Under the pieces are notes generated by a model. It ran no database searches. It was not told the DNA's origin and was given only the letters and a program-made list of their open reading frames with translations. Positions 50,440 to 58,621 of a DNA stretch of 64,000 bases are shown here, piece by piece. This stretch comes from Chryseobacterium sp. (lineage in GTDB: Bacteria; Bacteroidota; Bacteroidia; Flavobacteriales; Weeksellaceae). The first letter of the stretch is position 1. Every line of letters starts with the position of its first letter. A program made the position numbers and the translations under genes. The stretch lies in NCBI GenBank assembly GCA_027492795.1, contig JAPUEB010000006.1, positions 186,001 through 250,000 on the forward strand. The letters are read 5' to 3'.

Positions 50440-51699
50440 TTATTTTCTCTTCACCGCTCTCGCGATATTCACAATTACTTTCACCGCTTTCTCCATGGTT
50501 TCCAAAGCTACATATTCGTAAGGTCCGTGAAAATTCATTCCGCCGGCAAAAATATTCGGGCAAGGAAGTCCCATGTAAGAAAGTTGCGCGCCATCTGTTC
50601 CGCCGCGAATGGCTTTTATTTTTGGTTCAACATTCGCGTCTTTCATGGCTTGTGCAGCAATGTCGATGATGTGCATTTTACCTTCAAACTGCTGTTTCAT
50701 ATTGCGGTATTGTTCCTTAATCTCAACTTCCGCAGTTTTTTCGCCGTATTTTTGGTTAAATTCTGCTACTTTATCCAACATCAGTTTTTTTCTGGCTTCA
50801 AATTTTTCAGCGTCGTGATCGCGGATGATGTATTGCAGTTTTGCTTCAGAAACATCCGCATTGATATCGGTTAAATGGAAAAATCCTTCAAAACCTTTGG
50901 TGGTTGCGGGAGTTTCATTTTCTGGCAACATTTTTGCAAATTCTGCGGCTAAAAGTCCTGCATTCACCATTTTTCCGTAAGCATAACCCGGATGAACGCT
51001 CAATCCATGGATTTTTACAACTGCTCCTGCTGCGTTGAAGTTTTCGTATTCCAATTCTCCGGCTTCGCTTCCATCCATCGTATAAGCCCATTCTGCACCA
51101 AATTTTTCCACATCAAATTTGTGAGCTCCACGACCGATTTCTTCATCGGGCGTGAAACCAATCGCAATTCTTCCGTGTTTAATATCCGGATGCGCCAAAA
51201 GAAATTCTGCGGCGGTTACAATTTCTGCAACTCCGGCTTTGTCATCGGCTCCGAGAAGCGTGGTTCCATCAGTGGTAATCAAAGTTTTTCCGACATAATC
51301 TTTCAAACTTTCAAACTTTGAAGGCGATAATGTGAAGCCTGTTTCTTTATTTAAAAGCAAATCGCCACCATCATAATCGTCCCAAATAATAGGTTTTACA
51401 TTTTCTCCATTAAAATCCGGCGAAGTATCGTAATGTGCGATGAAACCTACAGTTGGCTCATCATCGTTTTCCAAATTGGAAGGAATGTAAGCGTAAATAT
51501 ATCCGTTTCCATCCAGCTCCACATTTTCCAGACCTAAATTTTGCAATTCTTCAAAAATATATTTGGCTATGTTCCACTGTTGCGGTGTAGATGGTGTGCT
51601 TTCGCTTTCGGGATCGGACGTGGAATAAATTTTAGCGTAGTTGATAAATCGGTTTTGGAGTTTCAGTTTCCACTCCAAGTTGAAGTCTATGGTTTGCAT
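50440..51699 (-). CDS. pepT: tripeptide aminopeptidase (peptidase T)
   Basis: 419 aa from ATG 51699 (MQTIDFNLEWKLKLQNRFIN). M20B landmarks are GFIAHYDTSPDF (first His/Asp), GADDKAGVAEIV, FTPDEEIGRGAHKFD and RGGTDGAQLSYMGLPCPNIF. It removes N-terminal residues from tripeptides in the cytoplasm. The longer frame to 51735 covers the promoter. Confidence 0.96.
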   Translation of the reverse strand: MQTIDFNLEWKLKLQNRFINYAKIYSTSDPESESTPSTPQQWNIAKYIFEELQNLGLENVELDGNGYIYAYIPSNLENDDEPTVGFIAHYDTSPDFNGENVKPIIWDDYDGGDLLLNKETGFTLSPSKFESLKDYVGKTLITTDGTTLLGADDKAGVAEIVTAAEFLLAHPDIKHGRIAIGFTPDEEIGRGAHKFDVEKFGAEWAYTMDGSEAGELEYENFNAAGAVVKIHGLSVHPGYAYGKMVNAGLLAAEFAKMLPENETPATTKGFEGFFHLTDINADVSEAKLQYIIRDHDAEKFEARKKLMLDKVAEFNQKYGEKTAEVEIKEQYRNMKQQFEGKMHIIDIAAQAMKDANVEPKIKAIRGGTDGAQLSYMGLPCPNIFAGGMNFHGPYEYVALETMEKAVKVIVNIARAVKRK

Positions 51700-51721
51700 T
51701 TTATTGAATTTTTCGTTTAAA

Positions 51722-51729
51722 CAAAGATA
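51722..51729 (-). promoter_or_regulatory. -7 box (TATCTTTG) of pepT
   Basis: Exact TAnnTTTG on the minus strand, 23 bp before the chosen start. Confidence 0.6.
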
Positions 51730-51750
51730 GCACATTCGGATGGAAGACTG

Positions 51751-51850
51751 AAGTCCGAAGACCGAAGAAAGTTTAAGAAATAAACAAATAGAGGTTTTGC
51801 AAGATAGATTTTTATGATTCTTTTGTCTTCGGACTGCGGTCTTCGGACTT
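51751..51850. repeat. private inverted repeat in the pepT/HMG-CoA lyase divergent gap
   Basis: AAGTCCGAAGACC (51751-51763) and GGTCTTCGGACTT (51838-51850), perfect 13-bp arms, with extra GTCTTCGGACT copies nearby. Confidence 0.6.
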
Positions 51851-51892
51851 CCGACAATTTTATTATCTTTACCAAAACCAAAAAAACCAAAA

Positions 51893-52741
51893 ATGTTTCT
51901 TACCGAATGTCCGCGTGATGCTATGCAAGGTTGGGGTGAATTTATCCCGACACAAAAGAAAATTGACTACATTAATGCGTTGATGTCGGTTAATTTTGAT
52001 AGTTTGGATTGTGGGAGTTTCGTTTCGCCAAAAGCAATTCCGCAAATGGCAGATTCGGGAGAAGTCGTGGATCATATTGATAAGTCGCTTTCCGATACAA
52101 AAATTTCGGTGATTGTTGCCAATATTTCCGGAGCAGAACACGCTTTGAAACATGAAAATGTGGATATTTTGGGTTTTCCTTTTTCTATTTCCGAGACTTT
52201 TCAATACCGAAATACGAATAAAAATCAGGAGGAAGCTTTCAAGCAAATTGTGGAAATTCAGAACATGACGAAATCCCAAAACAGGAGTCTAAACGTTTAT
52301 TTTTCAATGGCTTTCGGAAATCCTTACGGCGAAATGTGGAAATGGGAAGATGTGGATTTTTGGGCAAAACGTTTTTCGGAAATCGGCATCAAAAACATTT
52401 TACTTTCCGACACTACAGGTGTTGCAACGCCCGAAACCATCGCTTTACTTTTTGAAAAAATTCCGCAAAAATATCCGGAAACTTCTTTTGGTGCACATTT
52501 TCACAACCGTTACGAAGATTCTTATACCAAACTTAAAGCAGCTTACGATAAAGGTTGTCGCAGTTTCGACAGTGCTATAAAGGGAATTGGCGGTTGTCCG
52601 ATGGCGAAAGATGATTTGGTGGGAAATATGCCGACAGAACAGGTTTTTAATTTCATGAATTCAGAAAAAATTGACATTCAACAAAATATGCTGAATTTTG
52701 AAAGCGCTTGGAATATGGCGAAAGATATTTTTCATTTCTGA
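51893..52741 (+). CDS. hydroxymethylglutaryl-CoA lyase family protein
   Basis: A 282-aa HMGL-like TIM barrel. The substrate/metal site ECPRDAMQGW keeps the Arg-Asp pair of the family. Metal His are in AHFHNRYED and the catalytic Cys loop is GIGGCPMAKDDLVGN. It would split HMG-CoA to acetoacetate and acetyl-CoA in leucine breakdown. The altered LQ(G)E region (AMQGW for the usual LQNE) leaves a homologous aldol lyase possible. Confidence 0.9.
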   Translation: MFLTECPRDAMQGWGEFIPTQKKIDYINALMSVNFDSLDCGSFVSPKAIPQMADSGEVVDHIDKSLSDTKISVIVANISGAEHALKHENVDILGFPFSISETFQYRNTNKNQEEAFKQIVEIQNMTKSQNRSLNVYFSMAFGNPYGEMWKWEDVDFWAKRFSEIGIKNILLSDTTGVATPETIALLFEKIPQKYPETSFGAHFHNRYEDSYTKLKAAYDKGCRSFDSAIKGIGGCPMAKDDLVGNMPTEQVFNFMNSEKIDIQQNMLNFESAWNMAKDIFHF

Positions 52742-52790
52742 TAGGTTCTCTCACAGATTTTCACAGATTTTTTTAAAAATGCAGGAATAT

Positions 52791-53195
52791 ATGACCTCAA
52801 AAATAACTTACCTCGGAAACCTTCGCTGCGAAGCAGAACATCTGCAAAGCGGAACCAAAATTTTAAGCGACGCACCAACTGATAACCACGGGAAAGGCGA
52901 AAAGTTTTCTCCAACAGATTTATGCGCAACTTCTCTGGCTGAATGCGCTTTAACGACCATTGCAATTCTTGGAAGAGACAGAAATATAAATATTGATGGC
53001 GCCACCTGCGAAGTACAAAAGATAATGCTTTCCAACCCGAGAAGAATAGGAGAAATTGTTTGCTATTTTGAATTTTCGGGAGAGTTTTCGGATGAAGAAA
53101 AGGAATTTATTGAAACTACGGCGCACAATTGTCCGGTTGCAAAAAGCTTGCATCCCGATTTGAAGCAAACGATGAAATTCAAATTTGGGAAATAA
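52791..53195 (+). CDS. OsmC family peroxide-reductase-like protein
   Basis: 134 aa from ATG 52791 (MTSKITYLGNLRCEAEHLQS), which has AGGA four bases upstream. Earlier in-frame codons overlap the end of the preceding gene. OsmC/Ohr landmarks are FSPTDLCATSLAECALTTIA with the first redox Cys and HNCPVAKSLHPDL with the second. It detoxifies organic hydroperoxides or acts as a related thiol protein. Confidence 0.9.
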   Translation: MTSKITYLGNLRCEAEHLQSGTKILSDAPTDNHGKGEKFSPTDLCATSLAECALTTIAILGRDRNINIDGATCEVQKIMLSNPRRIGEIVCYFEFSGEFSDEEKEFIETTAHNCPVAKSLHPDLKQTMKFKFGK

Positions 53196-53270
53196 AAATA
53201 GCGGCGAAAGTTCTAACCCTTTTTTAAACAAGAAAATCAAATTTACTTTCTGTTGATAGACGGATTATAT

Positions 53271-53310
53271 GCCACGAATGCACAAATAAATTCATTCGTG
53301 CATTCGTGCC
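53271..53310. repeat. CACGAATGCACGAAT hairpin, copy 3
   Basis: GCCACGAATGCACAAAT and ATTCGTGCATTCGTGCC, 17-nt arms with two mismatches. It is followed by AATCTGCGAAATCCGCAAAA reiteration. Confidence 0.7.
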
Positions 53311-53372
53311 ATTATTTAATTTATACAATTCTAAAAATCTGCGAAATCCGCAAAATTTGCGAGATCATTGTA

Positions 53373-53702
53373 TTAAAACAAAATCCCCAGTTCAAATTTC
53401 GCTTCCTCGCTCATCATATCTTTGTTCCAAGCCGGTTCGAAAGTAAGTTCCAAATCTACATTTTTTACACCTTCAACGCCTGCAACTTTTTCTTTTACTT
53501 CTTGTGGTAAACTCTCTGCAACAGGGCAGTTTGGAGTAGTTAGTGTCATTACTACTTTCACTTCGGCATCATCGGAAATCTGAACATCGTAAATTAATCC
53601 CAATTCATAAATATCAACCGGAATTTCTGGGTCGTAAACGGTTTTTAAGGCTTTTATAATATTGTCGCCCAAATCGGCGATTTGTTCGTCTGTATATTTC
53701 AT
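53373..53702 (-). CDS. MIP18/SufT family Fe-S assembly protein (DUF59)
   Basis: 109 aa: LKTVYDPEIPVDIYELGLIY, then VVMTLTTPNCPVAESLP with the conserved Cys, and LELTFEPAWNKDMMSEEAK. It is a maturation factor for Fe-S proteins. It is on the same strand as the exonuclease gene but separated by GGCTGTCAGCAA direct repeats (53706-53735). Confidence 0.93.
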   Translation of the reverse strand: MKYTDEQIADLGDNIIKALKTVYDPEIPVDIYELGLIYDVQISDDAEVKVVMTLTTPNCPVAESLPQEVKEKVAGVEGVKNVDLELTFEPAWNKDMMSEEAKFELGILF

Positions 53703-53736
53703 TGCTGTCGGCTGTCAGCAATCGGCTGTCAGCAAA

Positions 53737-54435
53737 TTATGGTTCAAATTTTTGCAGTAAATCTTCCTGACGCATCCGCCGGAAAATATTTGCCAAAGTT
53801 AACACATCTTTTTCACAATATTTAACTATTCTAAATAAATCTTTCTCTATATAGTAGATAGATGAAACCATAGAGCCGTCGATATCGTCCTTTGGAGTGG
53901 GGATTCCGAAGACATGAGCCAAAAGTTCGAGCGACACGTAAGATTTGTAATCGCCAAATTTCCAAAGCTCCATAGTATCGATATGTGGGATTTCCCACGG
54001 TTTTTTTCCGAACATCTGAAAAGGTTTCGGTGGCTGCATTCCGTTGATCAAAAATCTGCGCGCAATCCAAGGAAAATCGAATTCTTTTCCGTTATGGGCG
54101 CACAAAATAACGTCGCGAAGTTTCGGACGGTTGAAAATTTCACCAAATTCTTCCAGCAACTTTTTTTCATCATCTCCAAAAAAACTCTTGACGAGCAATT
54201 TTTCATTTTTTTCTAAAATTCCTACAGAAATACAGATGATTTTGCCAAATTCTGCCATTACTCCGGCTCTTTCCATATAGAAATCTTCTGCGGTAATTTC
54301 CTCTTTTCGCTGATAAAAAGTTTTTTTGTCCCACAATTTTTTTTCGGAATCGGGAAGATCTTCCCACGCTGAAGCGTTCGGAACGGTTTCTATATCGAGG
54401 AAGAGGACTTTTTCTATGGGGATGGATTGAATCAT
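53737..54435 (-). CDS. 3'-5' exonuclease-like protein (DEDD, RNase H fold, PolB-exo2 type)
   Basis: 232 aa. Exonuclease motifs are LFLDIETVPN (Asp/Glu), CAHNGKEFDFPWIARRF (Asp) and YCEKDVLTLANIF (Asp). This is the pattern of stand-alone exonucleases related to the PolB proofreading domain. Its role in repair or RNA turnover is unknown. Confidence 0.9.
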   Translation of the reverse strand: MIQSIPIEKVLFLDIETVPNASAWEDLPDSEKKLWDKKTFYQRKEEITAEDFYMERAGVMAEFGKIICISVGILEKNEKLLVKSFFGDDEKKLLEEFGEIFNRPKLRDVILCAHNGKEFDFPWIARRFLINGMQPPKPFQMFGKKPWEIPHIDTMELWKFGDYKSYVSLELLAHVFGIPTPKDDIDGSMVSSIYYIEKDLFRIVKYCEKDVLTLANIFRRMRQEDLLQKFEP

Positions 54436-54448
54436 TTTTTATGGGTAA

Positions 54449-54504
54449 AGTTGTTGAGTTGTTGAGTTGTAAAGTTGCTAAGTTGCTAAGTTGTAAAGTC
54501 GTTA
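54449..54504. repeat. 8-bp tandem repeat, seven units
   Basis: AGTTGTTG, AGTTGTTG, AGTTGTAA, AGTTGCTA, AGTTGCTA, AGTTGTAA, AGTCGTTA: constant AGTTG/AGTCG head, variable last three bases. It fills the gap between the exonuclease start and the csaA stop. Confidence 0.8.
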
Positions 54505-54506
54505 CT

Positions 54507-54848
54507 TTATCCTATTTGCATTCCGTTATTTGTGGGGAGTGAAGTTGTGAGCAATGTTACTTCGTTATTTTCACCATAAACACCCAAAATAAGGCATTCG
54601 CTGAAGAAATTTTTGATTTGCTTTTTGGGGAAATTTACTACGGCAAGTATTTGTTTGCCAATCAATTCTTCTGGTTTGTATAAATCGGTGATTTGGGCGG
54701 ATGATTTTCGGATTCCTAAATCTCCAAAATCAATTTCCACTTTATAGGCAGGGTTTCGTAAGCCGAGAAATTCTTCTGCAGCGATGATGGTTCCTGTGCG
54801 AATGTCGATTTTTTCAAAATCTTCCCAAGTAATTTCAGGTTTGGTCAT
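54507..54848 (-). CDS. csaA: tRNA-binding domain protein CsaA
   Basis: 113 aa, OB-fold of the EMAP-II/CsaA type: WEDFEKIDIRTGTIIAAEEF, KVEIDFGDLGIRKSSAQITD, GKQILAVVNFPKKQIKNFFS and LILGVYGENN. Such proteins bind tRNA or act as export-related chaperones. It overlaps the upstream metalloprotease-like gene by 14 bp. Confidence 0.92.
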   Translation of the reverse strand: MTKPEITWEDFEKIDIRTGTIIAAEEFLGLRNPAYKVEIDFGDLGIRKSSAQITDLYKPEELIGKQILAVVNFPKKQIKNFFSECLILGVYGENNEVTLLTTSLPTNNGMQIG

Positions 54849-55404
54849 TTTCTTCTGATTTTTCTGTGATTTCGGGCTGTTTTTCGCCTCGTTTTATCAA
54901 AATTTCGTCTAAAAGTGCCTCAACTTTGGTTTTTTCTTCGGCGTATTTTTGTTGGAGTTCGCTTCCTTCGCCCATTCGTTTATAATATTCCAACGCTTTT
55001 TCGCAAAATTGTTTTCTATTGAAATCCGGCGCATCAGGAATATTTGGAAAAACTTTATGGAAAAGCATTTCCGTGTAAGCTTGCCATTCTCGCTCGTTTT
55101 TATCTTCCACCAAAGATTCGGGTGCTTTTTGACGAACATGAAGCATTTCGTGGGCAATCATGTTTAGCACTAAGCTCAAGTCGAAATCAAAAAGATTTTT
55201 TGGAATTTTCACGGTTTGTTTTCCGCCCAATTCACCTTCCGCAGTAAGTAAAATGGAGTGTTTTTCCAATTCATCACGAAAACCAAATCCGGCAAAATTT
55301 TCATGTTCCAAACCAAAATTACGGATTAAAAAATCTGCTGCATCCAGAATTTGGTCTTGAGATTTGTAGGCGTCCAAATGGGAGCTGATGTTTTCTAAAT
55401 TCAT
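54835..55404 (-). CDS. putative zinc metallopeptidase-like protein (HEMLH)
   Basis: 189 aa without signal peptide. The HExxH motif is in LVLNMIAHEMLHVRQKAP, with a downstream EREWQAYTE that could supply the third ligand. A charged C-terminus is EKQPEITEKSEENDQT. I do not recognise the family by name. A TACATTTG -7 box is at 55424-55431. It is translationally coupled to csaA. Confidence 0.8.
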   Translation of the reverse strand: MNLENISSHLDAYKSQDQILDAADFLIRNFGLEHENFAGFGFRDELEKHSILLTAEGELGGKQTVKIPKNLFDFDLSLVLNMIAHEMLHVRQKAPESLVEDKNEREWQAYTEMLFHKVFPNIPDAPDFNRKQFCEKALEYYKRMGEGSELQQKYAEEKTKVEALLDEILIKRGEKQPEITEKSEENDQT

Positions 55405-55423
55405 CGAAAATCTTTAATATAGA

Positions 55424-55431
55424 CAAATGTA
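55424..55431 (-). promoter_or_regulatory. -7 box (TACATTTG) of the metallopeptidase-csaA unit
   Basis: Exact TAnnTTTG on the minus strand, 20 bp before the start codon. Confidence 0.55.
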
Positions 55432-55518
55432 TCAATAATAAGCATTAGAAAAAAGGGGGGAAATCCTATTTTTTATTGTTGGAAATCTCATTACATTTAC
55501 CTTTCCTAAAAGTTCGAT

Positions 55519-57054
55519 ATGCTTGTAAAAATCTATGGAAGTGCAATTTATGGAGTTTCGGCGCAAACGATAACGATTGAAGTAAATGTAGATTCGCCTG
55601 GAGTTGGCTATCATTTGGTTGGTTTGCCCGATAATGCGATTAAAGAAAGCAGTTATAGAATTTCTGCTGCGCTGAAAAATGTGGGCTTCAAAGTTCCCGG
55701 CAAAAAAATTACGATAAATATGGCTCCTGCAGATTTGCGCAAGGAAGGTTCAGCGTATGATTTGAGCATTGCGATTGGGATTTTGGCGGCTTCAGACCAA
55801 ATTGTTGCAGAAAATTTGAAAGACTATATTATTATGGGCGAACTTTCTTTGGATGGTGGTTTGCAGCCAATAAAAGGCGTTCTCCCAATTGCCATAAAAG
55901 CGCGTGAAGAAGGTTTCAAAGGAATTATTTTACCCAAACAAAACACTCGTGAAGCCGCAATTGTAAACAATTTGGAAGTTTACGGCGTAGAAAACATCAA
56001 AGAAGTTATCGATTTTTTTAATGAAGGAATTCCATTAGAGCGAACCGAAATTGATACCCGAAAAGAATTTCAAGACAAAATTAATGATTTTCCGTTTGAT
56101 TTTTCGGAAGTGAAAGGTCAGGAAACTGCAAAACGTGCGATGGAAGTTGCTGCAGCAGGAGGACACAATATTATATTAATCGGACCTCCCGGAAGTGGAA
56201 AAACCATGCTCGCAAAAAGGGTTCCGAGTATTTTGCCACCTTTAACTTTGAAAGAAGCTCTTGAAACCACAAAAATTCATTCCGTTGCAGGAAAAATTGG
56301 CGCAGAAACTTCGTTGATGACGGTTCGTCCTTTTCGTAGCCCACATCATACGATTTCTGATGTTGCATTAGTCGGAGGTGGAAGTTATCCGCAACCCGGC
56401 GAAATTTCTTTGGCTCATAACGGTGTTCTTTTTTTGGATGAAATGCCCGAATTTAAAAGAACCGTTCTGGAAGTAATGCGACAACCGTTGGAAGACCGCG
56501 AAGTAACGATTTCCAGAGCGAAATTTACCGTAAATTATCCTGCAAGTTTTATGTTGGTGGCAAGTATGAACCCTTCTCCATCCGGATTTTTTCCCGATGA
56601 TCCAAATAACACTTCGACGGTTTTTGAAATGCAAAGGTATATGAATAAACTTTCGGGGCCGCTTTTGGATAGAATTGATATTCATATTGAGGTGCAAAAA
56701 GTGGAGTTCGAGCAACTTTCAGATAAAAGAAAAGGCGAAAACAGTCTTCACATACGAGAGCGAGTTTTGAAAGCCCGAGAAATTCAATCCAAAAGATATG
56801 AAGATTTGGAAATCCATTACAACGCGCAAATGGGACCAAAAGAAATTGAAAAATATTGTGAACTGGACGAAACTTCGCAAAACCTAATCAAATTAGCCAT
56901 GGAAAAACTAAATCTTTCGGCAAGAGCTTACGACAGGATTCTGAAAGTGGCAAGAACGATTGCCGATTTGGAAGGTGCTGAAAATTTATCTTCTGAACAT
57001 ATTTCGGAAGCGATACAGTATAGAAGTTTGGATCGGGAGTTTTGGAATATTTAA
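55519..57054 (+). CDS. YifB/ComM family Mg-chelatase-like AAA+ ATPase
   Basis: 511 aa. The N-terminal ChlI domain (ITIEVNVDSPGVGYHLVGLP) is followed by AAA+ with Walker A GPPGSGKTM and LFLDEMPEFKRTVLEVMRQP, and a C-terminal ComM domain (KYCELDETSQNLIKLAMEKL). ComM is a helicase that helps branch migration in natural transformation. Here it is a single gene whose stop abuts the convergent GNAT gene. Confidence 0.95.
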   Translation: MLVKIYGSAIYGVSAQTITIEVNVDSPGVGYHLVGLPDNAIKESSYRISAALKNVGFKVPGKKITINMAPADLRKEGSAYDLSIAIGILAASDQIVAENLKDYIIMGELSLDGGLQPIKGVLPIAIKAREEGFKGIILPKQNTREAAIVNNLEVYGVENIKEVIDFFNEGIPLERTEIDTRKEFQDKINDFPFDFSEVKGQETAKRAMEVAAAGGHNIILIGPPGSGKTMLAKRVPSILPPLTLKEALETTKIHSVAGKIGAETSLMTVRPFRSPHHTISDVALVGGGSYPQPGEISLAHNGVLFLDEMPEFKRTVLEVMRQPLEDREVTISRAKFTVNYPASFMLVASMNPSPSGFFPDDPNNTSTVFEMQRYMNKLSGPLLDRIDIHIEVQKVEFEQLSDKRKGENSLHIRERVLKAREIQSKRYEDLEIHYNAQMGPKEIEKYCELDETSQNLIKLAMEKLNLSARAYDRILKVARTIADLEGAENLSSEHISEAIQYRSLDREFWNI

Positions 57055-57564
57055 TCAATTTTCATAATACATCAACTCTTCCGGATCGTTGGGAAGAAAA
57101 ATGTTTTTTTGAAATTTCAAGCCGAGTTTTTCAATTAGTTTTTGGGATGAAAAATTGTTTTTTGTGGTAATTGCGGAGATTTTTTCTACTCCAAAATGGG
57201 TTTTTGCAATTTCCATTAATTTTTTTGCAGATTCAAAAGCGTAACCTTTTCCTTCGTACTCTGGCAAAAAGCTGAAGCCAATATCCATTACTTCCAAACC
57301 TTCACGCTCAAAAATTCCGACTGCTCCTATTTTTTTGTTGGAATCTTTCAACATTACCACATAATTTCCAAAACCTAATTTTTGAATTTGAGGAAAAAAT
57401 CTGTTCGTTATATAATCTCTTGCATCTTCGCCGGTTTTAAGGTTTCTATCTCCGACGAATTCGATGAATTTTGGCATATTGTAGAGTTCCAACAAAAACT
57501 CGGCGTCATTTTCGTCAAACAATTTTAGGATTAATCTTTCGGTTTCAAGGGTTTTTAGTTTCAT
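57055..57564 (-). CDS. GNAT family N-acetyltransferase
   Basis: 169 aa from ATG 57564 (MKLKTLETERLILKLFDEND). The 35 extra codons upstream translate the two-hairpin repeat (RAERDIFLTSCDLSLEE) and are spurious. It has a RimJ/RimL-type acetyl-CoA fold with IGFSFLPEYEGKGYAFESAK and ITTKNNFSSQKLIEKLGLKF. The stop codon is directly next to the yifB stop. Confidence 0.9.
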   Translation of the reverse strand: MKLKTLETERLILKLFDENDAEFLLELYNMPKFIEFVGDRNLKTGEDARDYITNRFFPQIQKLGFGNYVVMLKDSNKKIGAVGIFEREGLEVMDIGFSFLPEYEGKGYAFESAKKLMEIAKTHFGVEKISAITTKNNFSSQKLIEKLGLKFQKNIFLPNDPEELMYYEN

Positions 57565-57587
57565 AATATTTTTTGATTTTTCCTCAA

Positions 57588-57631
57588 GCGACAAGTCGCA
57601 TGAGGTTAAGAATATGTCGCGCTCCGCGCGA
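57588..57631 (-). repeat. two-hairpin dispersed element, copy 3 (inverted)
   Basis: GCGACAAGTCGC (57588-57599), 17-nt linker, TCGCGC-TCC-GCGCGA (57617-57631). It is the reverse complement of copies 1 and 2, here upstream of a gene rather than downstream. Confidence 0.8.
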
Positions 57632-57682
57632 GTGGAACTTTTTGTTTTTTTATGACTTATTTCTAACAAATTCAGAAATTAA

Positions 57683-57775
57683 TTTTCTTCGATTTCCCCA
57701 ACCCTAAAGGGAGCGAAGAAAATCAATTTCCTCCCATGTCATCCTGAGGCTCTCGAAGGGAGGGTTGAGGAAAGG
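57683..57775. repeat. CCCTTTAGGGTTGG-core hairpin element, copy 3 (inverted)
   Basis: TTTTCTTCG/CGAAGAAAA (57683-57722) enclosing CCCCAACCCTAAAGGGAG. It is followed by AATCAATTTCCTC ... GAGGAAAGGAATT as a second, imperfect stem. Confidence 0.7.
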
Positions 57776-57813
57776 AATTGTTTTTCAAGATATTAAGATA
57801 ACTATTAACCTTA

Positions 57814-58287
57814 TCAAACTCCTTTTTTACCACTTAAAATCATCTCTATCATTTTGATTTTTCTGTTTTCGCGGGTTTCGGGTTTTTTAGCGTCGGTAAT
57901 CCAGCGGATGTATTCTTTGCGGTGGGTGTAGCTCATTTTTTCTAAAAGTTCTTTGGCTTCGAGATTTTCATACAAAATTATTTGCACATCTTCAGGAATT
58001 TCTACAACTCTTTCCTCTAAATCTTCCCAAAGCTCTACGGAAACCTCATCACCAAAAGTTTTTCCAAGTTTTTTGCGTATTTCCTGCGTTAAACCCAAAC
58101 AATGAAAACCTTGTCCCATGTTTGCCAAAGAACCTCGATATTCTACCGCATCATCAAATTTCGCTTTGATTTTCACCTGACCTTTTTTGCCAAAAATTTC
58201 TTCTGTGGAAAAGGGAAATTCTACAAAAGCGGCATTCATGTTTCCGTTTTGGAGGATTGTGGCGGAAAATTGGGTTTTGGGTTTCAT
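57814..58287 (-). CDS. YdeI/OmpD-associated family protein (DUF1905 + OmdA)
   Basis: 157 aa. The N-terminal DUF1905 barrel (NAAFVEFPFSTEEIFGKKGQ; GEVSV-type stretch FGDEVSVELWED) is followed by a short C-terminal OmdA helix pair (EKMSYTHRKEYIRWITDAKK, then PETRENRKIKMIEMI). It belongs to the bacteriocin-protection/YdeI group; the biochemical role is unclear. Confidence 0.9.
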   Translation of the reverse strand: MKPKTQFSATILQNGNMNAAFVEFPFSTEEIFGKKGQVKIKAKFDDAVEYRGSLANMGQGFHCLGLTQEIRKKLGKTFGDEVSVELWEDLEERVVEIPEDVQIILYENLEAKELLEKMSYTHRKEYIRWITDAKKPETRENRKIKMIEMILSGKKGV

Positions 58288-58317
58288 CAGTTAAAATTTA
58301 CAGTAGGGGTTTATGTA

Positions 58318-58500
58318 TTATAAGCTTAAAGATTTTACAAAAATTAAAACACAAATGCAAAGCAGCATTATTAATAATATATAATGGTGATTGGTGAATT
58401 TCTGACCGTTTTTATACATTTGATTGAGGATTAGAAAATACCATATAAGGGAAAAAATACTTAATGGTATAATTATCATAAAAAATAAATCAATTGACAT
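58318..58500 (-). CDS. small two-helix membrane protein
   Basis: 60 aa: FFMIIIPLSIFSLIWYFLIL, loop NQMYKNGQKFTNHH, then YILLIMLLCICVLIFVKSL. A clear two-helix pattern on a frame without promoter evidence; probably but not certainly a gene. Confidence 0.5.
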   Translation of the reverse strand: MSIDLFFMIIIPLSIFSLIWYFLILNQMYKNGQKFTNHHYILLIMLLCICVLIFVKSLSL

Positions 58501-58577
58501 ATATCGTAATTTTAGTTGCTAACTTTGGTATTACATAACAAATATTCTTGTCTGATAAAAGTTTCATCAAAAATAAA

Positions 58578-58604
58578 AAAACCGGAAGAAAATTCCTCCG
58601 GTTT
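58578..58604 (-). terminator. terminator of the downstream S46 peptidase
   Basis: On the minus strand AAACCGGA ... TCCGGTTT followed by a T-run, 18 bp after the stop codon. Confidence 0.85.
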
Positions 58605-58621
58605 CGCATCTTATAAAAAAT

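Noticed and set aside
57565-57669. N-terminal 35-codon extension of the GNAT protein
   Set aside because: It translates the dispersed two-hairpin element; the family N-terminus starts at 57564.
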